A stretch of 64,000 bases of DNA from Bactrocera neohumeralis. Its lineage: Eukaryota; Arthropoda; Insecta; Diptera; Tephritidae. Location of the stretch: positions 21,014,089 to 21,078,088 of the forward strand of contig NC_065922.1 in assembly GCF_024586455.1 (NCBI RefSeq), written 5' to 3'. A program made the translations under genes and the position numbers. Under the pieces are notes generated by a model. It did not search any database and was not told the DNA's origin. It was given only the letters and a program-made list of their open reading frames with translations. Positions 33,931 through 47,095 of the stretch are shown in pieces (positions within the stretch are counted from its first letter, which is position 1; each line of letters starts with the position of its first letter).

Positions 33931-34577
33931 TTTGTAGGAAATATTAACTAATAAAGACCTTGAAGGTATTTTAATATTTAAAAATGAGTAACATAAGTCT
34001 CTAAGGCATTCTATAATTAGTACATTTATTTTATTATCTAAAGATGTAAATTTAAGTACTTTATAATCTTAAAAAATTCATTCAAATTCAAGGTATTTGG
34101 CATTTTTTATGATAAAAGTTCGCCTATAAATTGTAACTAAAAAATGTGATCGGAATATATTCATCAGCACTTTAACAAAATAAAAGATTAAATCCAAATT
34201 GGAAAAGTGTCAAAAGCAATAATGTTCTTGACTTGCCTGTTCGTGATTTGAAAGCAATTTTTCGAGGAAGATAAGTTGCTTGAGCCACAATATTGTTTAC
34301 ATATTTACTTTCTCCTGAAATCAAGAATTAAATCAAGATTGACAGACTCGTGACTATGCAAAAAAACATCATAAAGAATGCTGTTCGTTTCTTACGTCTA
34401 AATTTATATCTTTACTATTCAAATAGCTCATCCCAAAAGCTGGCGGAATTTTAAATTTAAAAGTATGGGCAACTGACTTTACAATTCGCCTATATATCTA
34501 TCAATTTTTTCTGAATTTGTAAGCCACCATCACAATTGCTTGGCCTAACATTTACATTTAAACTTAAATTATTCCCG
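33931..34577. other. AT-rich spacer
   Basis: A short match at about 34,197-34,217 to 9,804-9,825 is present. Otherwise nothing is recognised. It is much shorter than the corresponding interval of unit A (9.8-13.6 kb). Confidence 0.45.
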
Positions 34578-34778
34578 ATTGAGCAACGAATACCGAGCGC
34601 AAACGTTGCTAATACGCCAGAGTGAACAATAATCATGCGGCAAACTGAATATTGCAATTCCCTTACGCCGTAACTTCATCACAATTGGCTCGAGTTTTCA
34701 CTTGAAATATTACTGAATAATTTTGCAGACGGTTATGAATTGCAGACAGTTGGAAAAGGAATTTAGTGAAGGAATGAA
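34578..34778. repeat. Paralogous block P7, copy B (strongly conserved)
   Basis: Partner of 13,607-13,795, with multiple identical runs of 15-18 bases. The main difference is a small insertion (catgcggcaa) near 34,636. Confidence 0.7.
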
Positions 34779-37700
34779 AAAAATAGAAAACCATGGGAGA
34801 GATAAACGTCACGACTTCTTTTTGTATACCAGCCAGAGATTTTTTGGGCACAATTTATCAACCAAAATATCTTTGAAAGAATATTCATCATTAATATCAG
34901 TTCGCTGTAAACCAATTACACACAATTCTATTCAATAATTTAGTTCAGTAATAAGTACCGCAATTGACCTTTAATAATACCGTAATCATTTAGAACCCTA
35001 ATTGATAAATTGGAGGCATTCAAGTGAACGAAAGTGCAAAATAATGGAAAATACAAAGAGTAAAAGTAATTTCATTAGCCCACTAATTAACTCCGAACAA
35101 AACTGCATCCATGGATACACCCAGGCTGTCCAAATTAATAGAATATTAATAATAGGAGAGATACTCCGGATGCTTTAAATACACAAATATATTTAAGGAG
35201 TTTTTGGAAATCAAAGAATGAATTATTATGCTCGATTAGCTTCTCTACTGGCACCTTATAAGAACATAAACACAAAGAGTTGATTAGACTAGTGTTTATT
35301 TCAACACAATTCAAGTTTGCAGCCAAATGAAATTAATTAAATTTGATATTACTGGTGGATCTGAGTAAATATTCGAAAACGCTTACGTATTCTAAAATAA
35401 ACTAATATTTTTTTACTGAAATAAATGTGCACAATCCCCTTGGAGGTAAACATGCTCAAATCTATGAGCTAAACATTAACGAAAATCAGCCTACGAAACT
35501 CCTTGGATAGGACGTGCAACACAGAGTTATGCTGCTTTCTGCTGCAATCAATATGTCCACAAATGTACTTACAAAAAGGTGTAACAAAAAACCGGAAAAT
35601 CTAATTATAAATGGAATCACAATGGTTGATAAATAATATGGAAGAGCTTCGCATGCTCGCCAATAGAAATAAATAATTTCTTGTTGAAGATCTCAATGTA
35701 AAATTTAACGAATTGGTTTTATTAACTTGGAGGGAAGCATTTTCTGATTAGTAAGTAGGCATTAATTTGCCAAATTTAAATATATTTTCCATTATTTTAT
35801 ATTCTTACGAATAAGAACATACATTTTAATGTTATTGATAAAATTAAAGTTAATGGTTATAATAATCCGGAAGTTTTCAAAGATATATATTCTACTTACT
35901 TGATATTTTTATTTTCAATATAAGAAATTCAATAGACGATTCTGAATTTTTTATGTTTGAAATTGAAACACCAAGTAGTATACTTTATGTACGCAGATAA
36001 AATTGAGATAAACAAGAGCATTGCTTAAAAAAACATTTTTTTTACATTTTCGAGTAATAATTTTTTGTGTTTTTCAGAAACTTCATAAGAACTTTTACAA
36101 ACCAAATAGATGCTTAGACAGCATCCAAGTATGGTATTTTTGACTTCTGGGATAAGGCGTCACTTACTGGACATACTGCAACAAATTAAGCATTAGTTCT
36201 ATATACAGAATTTGCTTCATAGATATCGTGAAAGATTTTATTATACAAGAATTACTATGCCAACATGTATGCACATATATTACATCAATGAAATAAGAAT
36301 TTGAATTGTTAGATCAAAAAGCTTAACAAAAATGGTAAGTACCTTGAGACTAACTTTAAAAATTTGGAATTGTCGTAGTAAATACAAATTTTATAATTAT
36401 ACCTTACAAGTAAATTAAAATCTATATGTTGACACATGTGTGACATTATTAAGAGATTAATATCCATATTTGGTTTTCATTGATGCACACATTTTTTTGA
36501 GATATTATTTTTGCACATACGACGGTTTGCAAATGCAAATTTCTTAACGGAAGTATACACAAAAATAGCGAATGGGTTTTTGGCAACCTTCGTTGTAAAA
36601 AGTGCCTTCTTTTTTACAAAAAGTAATACTTTAACTGTATTACTCTAATGATAAAGTTAAAAATTGTTTCAAAATCATGCAGCTAAGCATTAAGCTTGCA
36701 TACCTAAATGATTTGCAAACTGACCAAATGAGTAACAGCTGGCGTCCCAAACTACATACAGGTAAACATTTTTTTATACTAAAAATTAAAGTTTGGATAA
36801 ATGGCTATCCCATTTACTTTAGATTACAACAAAACAAAAATTATTTAAAATAGGTTAACACTGTACTGGCATATCAATTCTGGGAGTTTAACCGTAACTA
36901 AACTTTTACCCACAACGTATCAAAAATTCTTGTTTACTGCTATTTCGTAATCTACATGGGAATTAGGAATTACAGATGAAATCCACTGTGTTTTTGCAAA
37001 CACTGAATTATTCATAGGAAATTCCATAGAATGCAAGAGAAAGAGAAAATTCCACTTAATTTTAAAACAAATTTGAAGTTCAAATCCGTGCGAAGAGACC
37101 ACAATGCGTATAGTTAGGTTGGGTTTGTAGTTGTAAAGTCTGATTGAGTCTGCTGCTGATAGAGTTTAACGTTAAGTAGCTTAGTTGAGAATTCATCTTT
37201 TATGTCATATTTCTTAATTTTATTTTACTTTTACAGCATTCACTGTTGAATAAATAGTTGACGTTTGGAATAAATAAGTACTAAAGCATATGGCTAACAT
37301 GGCAACTTGATTCAGCAAATGCTGTGAGTAAAAAATATGTTTTTAATAAACATAACATTCTTACATGCAATATTAACAGCTGAATTAGTTGGCTTGCAAA
37401 CTTACATTAGAATTATGTAAGTAAAAAAGTCAAACTTTTTGCTGAACACTTAGTACCAATTTCGCACGTAGAGAATCTTTAAAAATAATTCAATGCTGTC
37501 GGTTAAACGGGTTTTTTATTCAATCCGATGTAAAAAGTCTGAAAGAAACCACAAATTCTGCCTATTTCCTTTCACAAATCTTTTTTCAACTGTTATGTTT
37601 GTCGTACTTATTATGTAAGAAAATACTCTTGCTTTTGAACAAATATTTAAAAATAATAATTTAATTTCAGAAAGAGGTATGCGTGGTACGTCCTTGTTAT

Positions 37701-38160
37701 CATTTTTTTAAAGGGTGTAAAATGTATTACGTACTACAGAGAACGAAATTAATAAATTTAGAAATCTTGAGGCCCAGAATTTTGTATTGATTGAATGACC
37801 AATCCATGTAATAAGTCTCACTAGATTGAAAATTTGTGCTCAATCCCAATGATAACCGAAATCAACTTGGGCGAGCTCTGTCAATAAGGAGGAGAAGTGT
37901 CTTAGTTTCTCAAATAAATTTTTACAGGAATTTAAAGGAGATATGACTAAAAGTACCAGATAATCTAAAAGCCTTAGCTCGCTAGAATTTACTAAGAGCG
38001 CAATATTAAACAGAAGGAATAAGCCTTCAAATGACGCTTAATTAATATTTGAATCCTTTTATCAATTATTGAACTTAGCGTGATTGTGAAAGTAACTTTC
38101 ATACTTGTATAATGATTCTGTTAAAGCTCAAATATATTATACATATACGTTTATAAATGT
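34779..38160. other. AT-rich spacer with paralogous block P8, copy B
   Basis: P8B at about 35,551-35,635 pairs with 14,288-14,375. No gene, RNA or repeat is recognised in the rest; it is uniformly AT-rich. Confidence 0.45.
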
Positions 38161-38435
38161 TGGGTGGTCGAAAAAGGCTTTTCGTATTTTGTCAATAGAT
38201 GTTGTTGCAATCATATCAAAAAAATAAAATTCGGGGAAATTGAAAAAAAGTTACAGTTGTTCAGAAATGAAGGAAAATATTGGAGAAATTCCCTTTATTT
38301 TGAAATTTTTGTTTAAAAAATGGAAGAATGCAACGCAAGCCACCATTGAATTTGTGAAGTTTACGGAGACTATGCTGTATCAGTTCGTGTAGCACAACAA
38401 TGGTTCGCTCACTACCGTTCAGGAAATTTTGTTTT
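38161..38435 (+). mobile_element. mariner remnant (rosa-like), 5' fragment
   Basis: It begins tgggtggtcgaaaaaggcttttcg, a mariner-type end, followed by a leader. The coding start is then recognisable on the plus strand, with frame breaks: FCLK.WKNATQATIEFVKFYG and YAVSVRVAQQWFAHYRSGNF, the helix-turn-helix N-terminal domain of a mariner transposase. The catalytic domain and right end are missing. I recall this transposase type from Ceratitis rosa-like mariners. It is dead. Confidence 0.7.
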
Positions 38436-39117
38436 ACACTGATGGAATAATGTCTCTAGAAAAAAATGGCAAAAAGTGGTCTACAACTATGGTACATATT
38501 TGTTTATTTATTTATTAGTATGAGTATAAGTAAGTTGAATTGTGATAAGAAAGACATATTATGATTTGAAAAGATTTTTCAACTACCCAATACATCTTCA
38601 ATTAAGCTGTGTGGGTCAAAGACGTGTTGTATTCGTCACTTTCTCAGCATATTTTGTGTCATCGAACGGTGCAATGCAATCCATACTAAGTATGCTGAAT
38701 ACTAATTTGAATATTTTGACTGAGGAGTTTGTATTTAGTTTTTCGTAGGAATAGCTTGAAAAGACGATTTTGTTTCATTGTGGGTATATTAAGTTGATTT
38801 CTGCGAAGTGATCGAACTATTATTTGATATAGGCCAACTAATGCTGACGACTAATTGAGGATAAAACCCATAATAGTAAAAACCAGGAACATTAAAATTA
38901 GCTTTCCTCTAATAGAGAACTGCCGCGTCATTTCAAAGCGTTCGCACCACAAAGGGTCCTTTCAGCTTCAACTATTTGAAATTTTGATAGTTTCGAGAAA
39001 ACAAATGAAAATGCAATGATTTTCAAATATTTAAGAGACGCTTTAAGAAAATCTAGATTTGGAGTGCTTTAAACACAAATTAAAAACTGAAATTATTTTC
39101 AGCTGAAAACTGTGCTA
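38436..39117. other. AT-rich spacer
   Basis: No recognisable feature. Confidence 0.4.
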
Positions 39118-39343
39118 CAAGATCTGTCGCAAAAGAAACAGGACTGTTAAAAAAACAACAAAAAATTAATATTTTTCAAAAGTTATATTTTTTATTCAAA
39201 GTAGTTTCCTTGTGCTTCGATGCAGCGTTTAGCCCGGTCAATTAGCATTTCAAATGAGTGTTTAAGGTCATTTTTCGGAATGCTCTTGAGAATATCGGTC
39301 GTCGCCTTTTGGATAGCTGAAATGTCCTGAAACCAGTGTCCTT

Positions 39344-39577
39344 TCATGGGCAAATGAAGTTTTCCAAATAGGTAAAAATCACAGGTGCCAGATCAGGTGA
39401 GTAGGGTGAGTGATTAATGGTTAATATGAAGTTTTTTGTCAAAAAATCAGTGACAAGCGTCGACCGATGACACGGCGCATTATCGTGCAACAGGCGCCAG
39501 GACCCTGCCTCACGGTATTGTGGTCGAGCACGACGAATGCGTGACAAAAGACGCTTCATAACACCAAGGTAAAACAC
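39344..39577 (-). pseudogene. mariner transposase catalytic-domain fragment
   Basis: About 77 codons covering part of the DDE/D domain: RLLSRIRRARPQYREAGSW, LLHDNAPCHRSTLVTDF, ILTINHSPYSPDLAP. After this the frame shifts, losing CDFYLF. In the family this domain cuts and rejoins DNA at TA sites. The upstream first Asp region is in another frame or deleted. Confidence 0.75.
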
Positions 39578-39870
39578 AGCATTAATCGTTTGGCCAGGTG
39601 GGACGAACTCTCGTTGTACAATACCCTCGGAATCGTAAAAAACAAATCAGCATTGTCTTTATTTTTGACTTCTGAAGACGACCGACTTCTGATCGTCACA
39701 GAGGTCCTCACGACCTTCTTGGAATCGCTTAAACCACTCATGCACGTTACTACGGAATAGGCACTGATCACCATACATTTTTTTATCATTTGAAATGTTT
39801 CAGTAAACGTCTTCCCAAGTTTAAAACAAAATTTAATATTTGCTCTTTGCATTTTACGACCGATGACCAA
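39556..39870 (-). pseudogene. mariner transposase N-terminal fragment
   Basis: Opens as RKMQRANIKFCFKLGKTFTETFQMIK, then departs from the family after the first helix-turn-helix because of frameshifts. It later contains a short stretch (VRTSVTIRSRSSS) that corresponds to the frame-shifted linker. It is non-functional. Confidence 0.7.
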
Positions 39871-40046
39871 AAGCTGCAGTCACTTTTTGATCGATAACAT
39901 CGATTTTAGTTATCCAATTGTCTTAAAATTTTTTACGAAATGTCAACAAGAGATCAAACTTTTTATTTCATATACCCACCAATAGGTGGCGCCACCAGAA
40001 ACAGTTATATTTAAAAAGTTCTGTTTCTTTTGCTACAGACCTTGTA

Positions 40047-42080
40047 TTTCCAAGGGCTTTGAACATTTACTACCCATGTCACTTAGTTCAACCCTCTTTT
40101 GTTCCACAGTTTTCGCTCTCTTGTTTTATAGTTTCGTTTAGTTTAGCTACATTCCAAAGCATTGCTTCAAAGATTCATTATCAGAAACGTTTTTGTTTTT
40201 TCATTTGCTCATTACCTGCTGTAGTTTTTACCTTCATCTCAATAAAGTCACTTTAATTTGCTTAAACTACTTTACTTTTCACAAGAATTTTCTTTAGTTA
40301 TAAAGGGTCTCACTTTGTTAGCAAATCTATTGTCATCTTCAATCAATTCAGTTTTTAAGATGCCATGTCTTCCTTAAATAAATCAAAGGGTTTTGTTTGC
40401 GATTACTATGAAAATTGTAAGAAGAATGAAAATCGACTTGATCAATATCGTAAATATTTTTTCTTTAGCAATCATTTAGTTGATTACTTTTTCTAACGCT
40501 GACAACAGTAATACAAATAGAAATAACTCATTCATGCAAGTAAATATGCATTTGCAGAAATAATTTTATTCGACAAAAGAAAACTACTATGAAACCGGAA
40601 AGTGGTAAAATTTACACTAGATGTTACCTTTTAGTACTTATCTACAATAAAACGCTAAATGCTAGTTATTAATTCATATAATGCGTGTATAAAGTTTAAA
40701 AACTTAATATTGTAATATAAATAATTATATTAATTACAGTTAGTTGAAAAGTTATGTTATATAAAAAATGGTTCTGTAAAGTAGGTAAGCCAAGATGTAC
40801 ACTTTTGTTGAAGCTCACTCAACTTTTTTAATAACCTTTTCATAAATTATTCATATCAGTATTAACAGCGCTCATTTTTTAACGAAAAGCCAGAAATATT
40901 TATGAATAAAACTAATTTGATATGTTAAGCGAATAATATTATATTAAAACAAGCACGTAAAATGCTTTATACAAACATGTTGCTTTGCACATATTGCAAT
41001 AAAAATTTGTCTTTAAAAAAATTAGTTTGCACTTTCCACATATGTATATATTTCATGCGAAAATATTTACCAATTAAAGACCTACATTGGCATTGAATAA
41101 AAAAAACAAAACAATATATTGGTAATATTGAAAATTCGTTTCAGAAATTCAGAAATCAGAAAATTTATTCAACATAAGCTACAAAAATACCAAATTAGTT
41201 GTAGCGATTGGTGACAACTATTTAAACATATACAAAGTTAATATTAGAAAAGCAGTAGTATTTCCTTATATTTGGTTATTATAAGTTATTTGTAGTGGTG
41301 ACACTGGCAGAATTAGCAATAAATATATCAAGGTTATTGTTCACTAAAATAGCGCAACTTAATTCAAAAATATATAGCATAAACTTTTAACATAAATATA
41401 TACCCAGATTTATTCAAATGATGCTGGCACAAACTTCATAGCGCTTTGCGAAAGCTGTCATCATATTATCGTATATCGATACACACCTAAATATCTGAGT
41501 ATTCTGAGTATATACATATATAAGCGTAAAGATATAAACACGTGTGTGGTTTTGCACATAAACATTGTGGATTTCATTTTGTTTGATGATTCCATAAAAT
41601 CATGTATGGTATATGTATAATACTACTTTATACCTCATAATTAAAGGTTTTGCTTAAAGAAAGCGGAGGCGATAACAACTTGCGTGTGTATGTGATTTCA
41701 GGTAAGTATGAATATTTCAAAGGCTGCTGGTAAGCTATCAATTTAGCACCTTGACATGCTAGACATAAGCTAAAAAGTTATTTATTTTGATTCTACAGTG
41801 CAAACCTCAGGAAGATCACAAGAGAAAGTTTTATCTCTCTTGCTTCTATGACTTTATATGAACACTTATTATGAATAGAATACATGTCCGGGTAGACAGA
41901 GTAAATACTTCTACTCTGATATTGTGAACGTAAAAATTTAAAGCAAATGGTGTTACGTTTGATGGCTCACGATGTAGAGAGTTCCACATTGAGCTAACAG
42001 CAATAAATTGCTGCATTAAATTAGCTTTGGTTTTTGTTGTTGAACATTACTCATCAAAATAAATCTAAGGAGTGTAAGCA
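40047..42080. other. AT-rich sequence
   Basis: No gene or known repeat is recognised. The direct neighbour to the right is a decayed transposon-like ORF, whose 5' boundary probably falls somewhere in the last few hundred bases. Confidence 0.4.
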
Positions 42081-43205
42081 GTGAGCCAATTCCAGAATCA
42101 TACAAAACTACAAACAATTATGAACAGAGAAAAAAGATATTTATACATTTTTTTATTTTTTATTGATCCTGAAACGCCACGCCTACTATCTCATGGAGAT
42201 CTTAATGATTTAGTTCGTGATTTACACTTGTCTAAACAACAAGGAGAACTTTTAGGATCTCGATTAAAAGGATGGAATTTATTGCAACCAAACACAAAAA
42301 TAACTTTTTTTCGGCATCGAGATGAAGAGCTAAAAAGCTTTTTTCACAAGATAATGATTTCATATTTTGTAACAGTGTCTGTGATGTTATGAATATTTTG
42401 GGAACACAACACAAAATTGAAGAGTGGCGTTTATTTATTGATTCTTCAAAAACAAGCTTAAAGGCAGTTTTGTTACATAATGGTAATAATCTTCCCTCCG
42501 TACCGGTAGGTTATGGTGCTAACATGAAACAATCCTATGAAACAATGAAATTTTTTTAGAAAAAATTCAGTATGACGAACATAAATGGAAAATTTGAGGA
42601 GATATAAAAGTTGTTGCGCTTCTATTAGGATTGCAACTTGGGTATACAAAATTTTGTTGTTTTCTTTGTGAATAGGACAGTAGGGATAGGATAAGGCGAT
42701 CTCTTACTCCAGAAATAAAAAATGTGAAACATTCTCCATTAGTACAACCTGAAGATATATTTTTACCACCTCTCCATATAAAACTTGGTCTGATGAAAAA
42801 CTTTGTAAAAGCAATGGATAAAAATGGCGCTGGATTTCAATATCTAGAAGAAAAATTCCCTAAAATCAGTGACGCTAAAATTAAAAAGGGCGTGTTTGTA
42901 GGTCCTCAAATGAGGCAAGTAATAAAAGATGATATATTTAGAAACTATTGTTGAGGAACTTCTAGAGAATTATAAAGCATTAGGCTGCAATATGAGGTTA
43001 AAAAATACATTTTTCAAATTCACATTTAGACTTTTTTTCACCAAACTTGGGTGCCGTTAGTGATGAGCACGGGGAACAATTCCACAAAAACATTTTTACC
43101 ACAGAAAAACGATAGCAGGGAAATGGAGTCCAACTATGCTGGCTGATTATTGCTGGGGATTACAAAGGGACGTTCCTGACGCGAAATACAGGAGAAAATC
43201 ATAAT
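42081..43205 (+). pseudogene. Broken ORF of an uncharacterised arthropod multicopy (transposon-like) family
   Basis: Reading across at least one frameshift (about 42,355) and several stops gives a recognisable protein: DLNDLVRDLHLSKQQGELLG, EEWRLFIDSSKTSLKAVLLH, YGANMKQSYETMKFF, then GDIKVVALLLGLQLGYTKFC with CFLCE, PPLHIKLGLMKNFVKAM, FPKISDAKIKKGVFVGPQM, and finally GAVSDEHGEQFH and GKWSPTMLADYCWGLQRD. I remember near-identical proteins as abundant, unnamed loci in many arthropods, often multicopy. I infer a transposon-encoded protein, but cannot assign a superfamily. Decay: TAG in place of a Trp codon after FLCE, TGA within IGGDIK, and a missing block before EELLENYKALG. The gene is dead here. 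Confidence 0.75.
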
Positions 43206-43740
43206 AAAGTATTAATTTTAATACTATAACATTGATAATAATTCAGTTTTTGTTAAAATAATTTGTAATTTAATAAAAGTAAAAAAAAATCATATTACAA
43301 TAAAACTATTCGTATCTAAAATTTTAGACTACTAATTCTACTATACTTGACCTTATTCCTAACAGAATCAGCCAAAATTTTTCTTGTTACACAGAAAAAT
43401 TTTTTTTTGTTGATCAGTGTTATTTTCACAATTTTTTAGCCACAAAGTAGACAGAAGTGGAGTCATTTTCTCCATAGGTTTAATACCAATTGTAAGATGA
43501 CTTATGTTAATATGTGTATTAGAGTGATTCCTAGACACCTCTAAGAAAGCCTCTCCAAACATGAGTTTTTAATTGTAACGGGAAGGTCCTCCTAGATACA
43601 GTTTCTATGTTTTCTTATTATCAGATAGAAAAGTTTTTATCTCGCTTCCAACTACTTGAAAAAATATCTTGTTCCTAAGTTGTTGTTCGAAATTGAATGT
43701 TCTACAAAAAAGGTCCATTTAGATTTTTTCGTAAACCCAA
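43206..43740 (+). repeat. 3' noncoding tail of the same family
   Basis: The part at 43,571-43,735 (attgtaacgggaaggtcct, tatcagatagaaaa, aactacttgaaaa.atat, ctacaaaaaaggtcc) is matched by the reverse complement of 60,640-60,789. Because it follows the ORF directly, it is probably the element's 3' region, and it identifies a second fragment elsewhere in the window. Confidence 0.6.
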
Positions 43741-44952
43741 ACGTTTAGTGAAACAATGAACAAACCAAAATAAACAACTTTTTTTTAATCTAATAATATT
43801 ATTATCCAAGCCTTATTGTCCCAATAAACAATCTATTGCAAAATTGAGGTTTTTTCTTGCTTAACACATTTAACAGGATGTGCAAGTACAGAAATTTTCG
43901 AGATTTGTAAGAAAGACCTATTGATCTACATTTGTATAGGCCTACATTAGTTTGAGTATCAGAGATGCAAATATATAAAATCTTTCTGAGGACATATATT
44001 TTAGTTTTTAAACTAAATTAATATTTAAAAATGGTAAGGAGTTTTTCATATAAACAGCGAATCGTTCATATTTTTGAAGCAGATGAAAGTAAATTTAGGC
44101 TTTTCCTTCAGTAATCAATTGCTGACATATAGCAGAAGTAAAAATTTTAACTTATACTAAGTTAAAGTAAATAAATATTGTCACCGGAATATAAAAAAGC
44201 CAAAACTCTTGTTCAAAACTCAGCGAAAAATTCTTGAAAGCGACAAAGTTAAGCCCTCTCACACCTCGACTCAAAAGCGAAGCGAAGCACTTACTCCATC
44301 ACTGCCGTTTTAAAGGTTAGAAGAAGGTTAGCTGCTATTTGGCTTAAATGAGTAGTAGAAATATACATTCATAAAAAGGTCGTTAACTCCCTAATACACA
44401 TATATGCATGCTTATATATGTACATATACATACATATGCTTTCAAGGAAAATATGGAAAAGGCAAGAACAAGCTTTTGAGGAGAACACAACTCATTTTAT
44501 GCCACATTGAGCGGAACAACATTACACATATTGCAAATGACACAAAAAGATGTAAGGGAATGGCAAAGCATATTTGTTTATGTGTGTAGCTGGTTCTGTT
44601 TACGATCGTAAAACATACTGGGAACCATGTATTCTAAGTATATACATTGCCAACACGAATGTGTATACACGATTATGAGTACATATTCAGCTAGATGTAC
44701 GGCATTAAACTAACATATGGGTAGAGATACAGAGCATTTGATTAACATATTCACTTTTGAGGAATCACTGTCATGCCAACCAACATAAAGCCGAATTTTT
44801 TTTCAAGTGTGTATGGTGCTTTGATGGGTGGTCTTTCTGCATATATAATTAAGAATTTCGTTGTACTAATTACAGAGTTATAGTCACCAGCTGCAAATAC
44901 TACGCCATTTTATGAAAAATTCAACCGGAAAATCTAAAGAGATTAAAAAAAA
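43741..44952. other. AT-rich sequence
   Basis: No recognisable gene. Short acatata/tacatata runs near 44,395-44,435. Confidence 0.4.
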
Positions 44953-46335
44953 TAAGTAAGGAAGGGCTAAGTTTGGGTGCAATCGAACACTTTATACTCT
45001 TGCAACTTGCAAAACTCAAAGCCAGGGAAATACTTTAAGGTGTAAATCCAATCATATAGAGTAAAATCTGCGGGATGTTTGAAAATCCTGATGTTAATTA
45101 TACAGGGGCTAGGCCAAGTTTTCGCTCAAATTTATATATTTTAGCTACAAAGATACACTCTTATGAATGAAACATACTCTCTTGTTTTCATTGGGATAAC
45201 TCACATATTGGCCGATATATGCGGTACAAAGTCACTCGGAAGTTCGAAAATCTTTATATTAAGTATATAGGAGCTAATGGAAGTATTGGTCCGATTCAAC
45301 CCATTTTCACATACAGACATACCATTAGAATATAATGATTATGCCTTAGCTTCAATTATATATACGAGTATCACACATTGACCGACACTTTCGATCAAAA
45401 TTCAACCATAGGTACCGGGTCTAAATATTCTGTACCTAGGGGTTTGAACAGGTTTTATTGAATCTAAATAATTTTTAATCATAAGGTAGCACACACTAAA
45501 GACATTATTAGTGCAAAGTTTCATACCGTTATATTAATTGCTTCTTGATCTGGTTGTTGTCCGATTTCGTCCATTTTTACAATGTGACTTAAAAATATAA
45601 GAATCTTGCCACTACTAAATTTAGTTGAAATCGGTTGGTCGGGTCCCAGGATATAGGATTTCACCAAAAAGTGGGCGGTGCCATGCCCATTGTCAAATTT
45701 TTACACCGGCTCCCTTAAAGCTCTCTCACACCATCTCGGTGGTAAAATTTAATGTCTCTGGGGTATTCAGTTATTGATTTATCGCGATTTTAGTGGTATA
45801 TGGGGGTGAGCGGGGTTGTCTTCTGATTTTATCCGTTTTCACACATTATAGGCATTCTACTCAGCAAATTTAGTTCTTGTAGCTTAAGTGGTTTAGGAGA
45901 TATGTACATTATACTTGTCAAAGGACGAGGCCACACACTCTTTTTCGAAAATTCTGTCAACAGGTGCCCCTGACTACTGCGTTTCTCTGTACCAATTATG
46001 AATTTTATATCTTAATTTAATGCTTAGTTATGGCACTTTATATGTTTTCGGTTAATGGCGATTTGTGGGCGTGGTAGTGGTCCGAGTACGCCTATCTACG
46101 AATTCGTACTTGTACATACAAAGAAACCTGTATATGAAGTTTCATCAAGACATCTCAATTTTTACTCAAGTTACAGCTTGCACGGATAAACGGGCAGACA
46201 GACAGTCAACCGGATGTCAACTTTACTCGTCATCCTGCTCAGTTATATGTATATAACCATATATATATATATCTCGCTAAGTTTTAGGTGACACGTACAA
46301 TCGTTAGGTGAACAAAATTAGCATGCAAGAGTATA
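44953..46335 (+). repeat. Full-length 'gggctaagtt' type fly repeat (F2)
   Basis: This is the most complete copy in the window. It starts aagtaaggaagggctaagtttgggtgcaatcgaacactttatactcttgcaactt and ends gttaggtgaacaaaattagcatgcaagagtata. Internal landmarks are aaagtgggcggtgcc.tgccc (about 45,671), gggggtgagcggggtt (about 45,803), ggcgatttgtgggcgtggtagtgg (about 46,060) and a degenerate acgggcagacagacag (about 46,187). It is noncoding, about 1.4 kb. I know the type as widespread in flies but not its formal name. Confidence 0.7.
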
Positions 46336-47095
46336 CAAATTATGAATTCATTATGAAATATTCCCTAATGGGCGTTTATGATAACAGTTTGGATTTTTGA
46401 AAGGATTTGTAAAAATCAAATTGCAAATGAAAATAGCCATCTTTTTAATGGCAGACTAGATGTTTATCACCAAATTTATGAGATTTTTATTGCACACATG
46501 CCTTTAGTTGGCGTTATTGTGGTAATAATATTTAGTGATCCAATCATCTAGTAATAAATAGGATTTACGCTGCCAATAAACTGGCAATGAACTTGATAAG
46601 CTGGCTAAATAAAATGATATGAAAAACGAAGAAATAAAATATCAGGCACTACTGAGCGATAACTATATAATAATAAGTTCACACAAGTTCGTTACACCGT
46701 TCAGATTTCATTTATATAAAATGAGCTTTCGCTGATGGATCTAACCACGAAATTTTTTTATAGACGCTGCTGAGATATGCCGAAAATAATCTTAAATGAA
46801 CTAGATTACACAAATGTTAGTGTTTTTAGAACTAATTTTATTAACATAAGTAATTTGATGCAAATTAAGCGTAGGTTTACGCCATATCCTATAATACGTC
46901 AGACAAGTTTGTTGTACTCGTATATTGTACACAAATATTGTGCTAACACACTAAACTTCTATGAAAATTTAATTTTACAACTACAAAACACTTACTCCCG
47001 TTCTTGCTTCCTTTCATTTTGCAAATCACAAGTTTCTACAAAAGTTATAGCTTGGCGAAATAAAATTTCAGTACAACGCCATGACAGGCAAACAA
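46336..47095. other. AT-rich sequence of unit B
   Basis: An open frame of 116 codons (46,777-47,127) has no recognisable domain, and unit A carries no equivalent frame. It is probably chance. Confidence 0.45.

Larger units (their letters stand above)
39118..40044 (-). mobile_element. mariner-type element with both TIRs and TA duplication
   Basis: TA (39,116-39,117 and 40,045-40,046) flanks inverted ends: caagatctgtcgcaaaagaaacaggac and the complement of caaggtctgtagcaaaagaaacagaac. The length is 927 bases, short for a mariner, so there are internal deletions. On the minus strand the N-terminal part reads RANIKFCFKLGKTFTETFQM followed by frameshifts. The C-terminal part reads LLHDNAPCHRSTLVTDFLTK and NHSPYSPDLAP. 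The HDNAP catalytic Asp is kept. A frameshift after DLAP displaces the final catalytic Asp. It is inactive. A truncated relative is at 58.3 kb. Confidence 0.88.
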
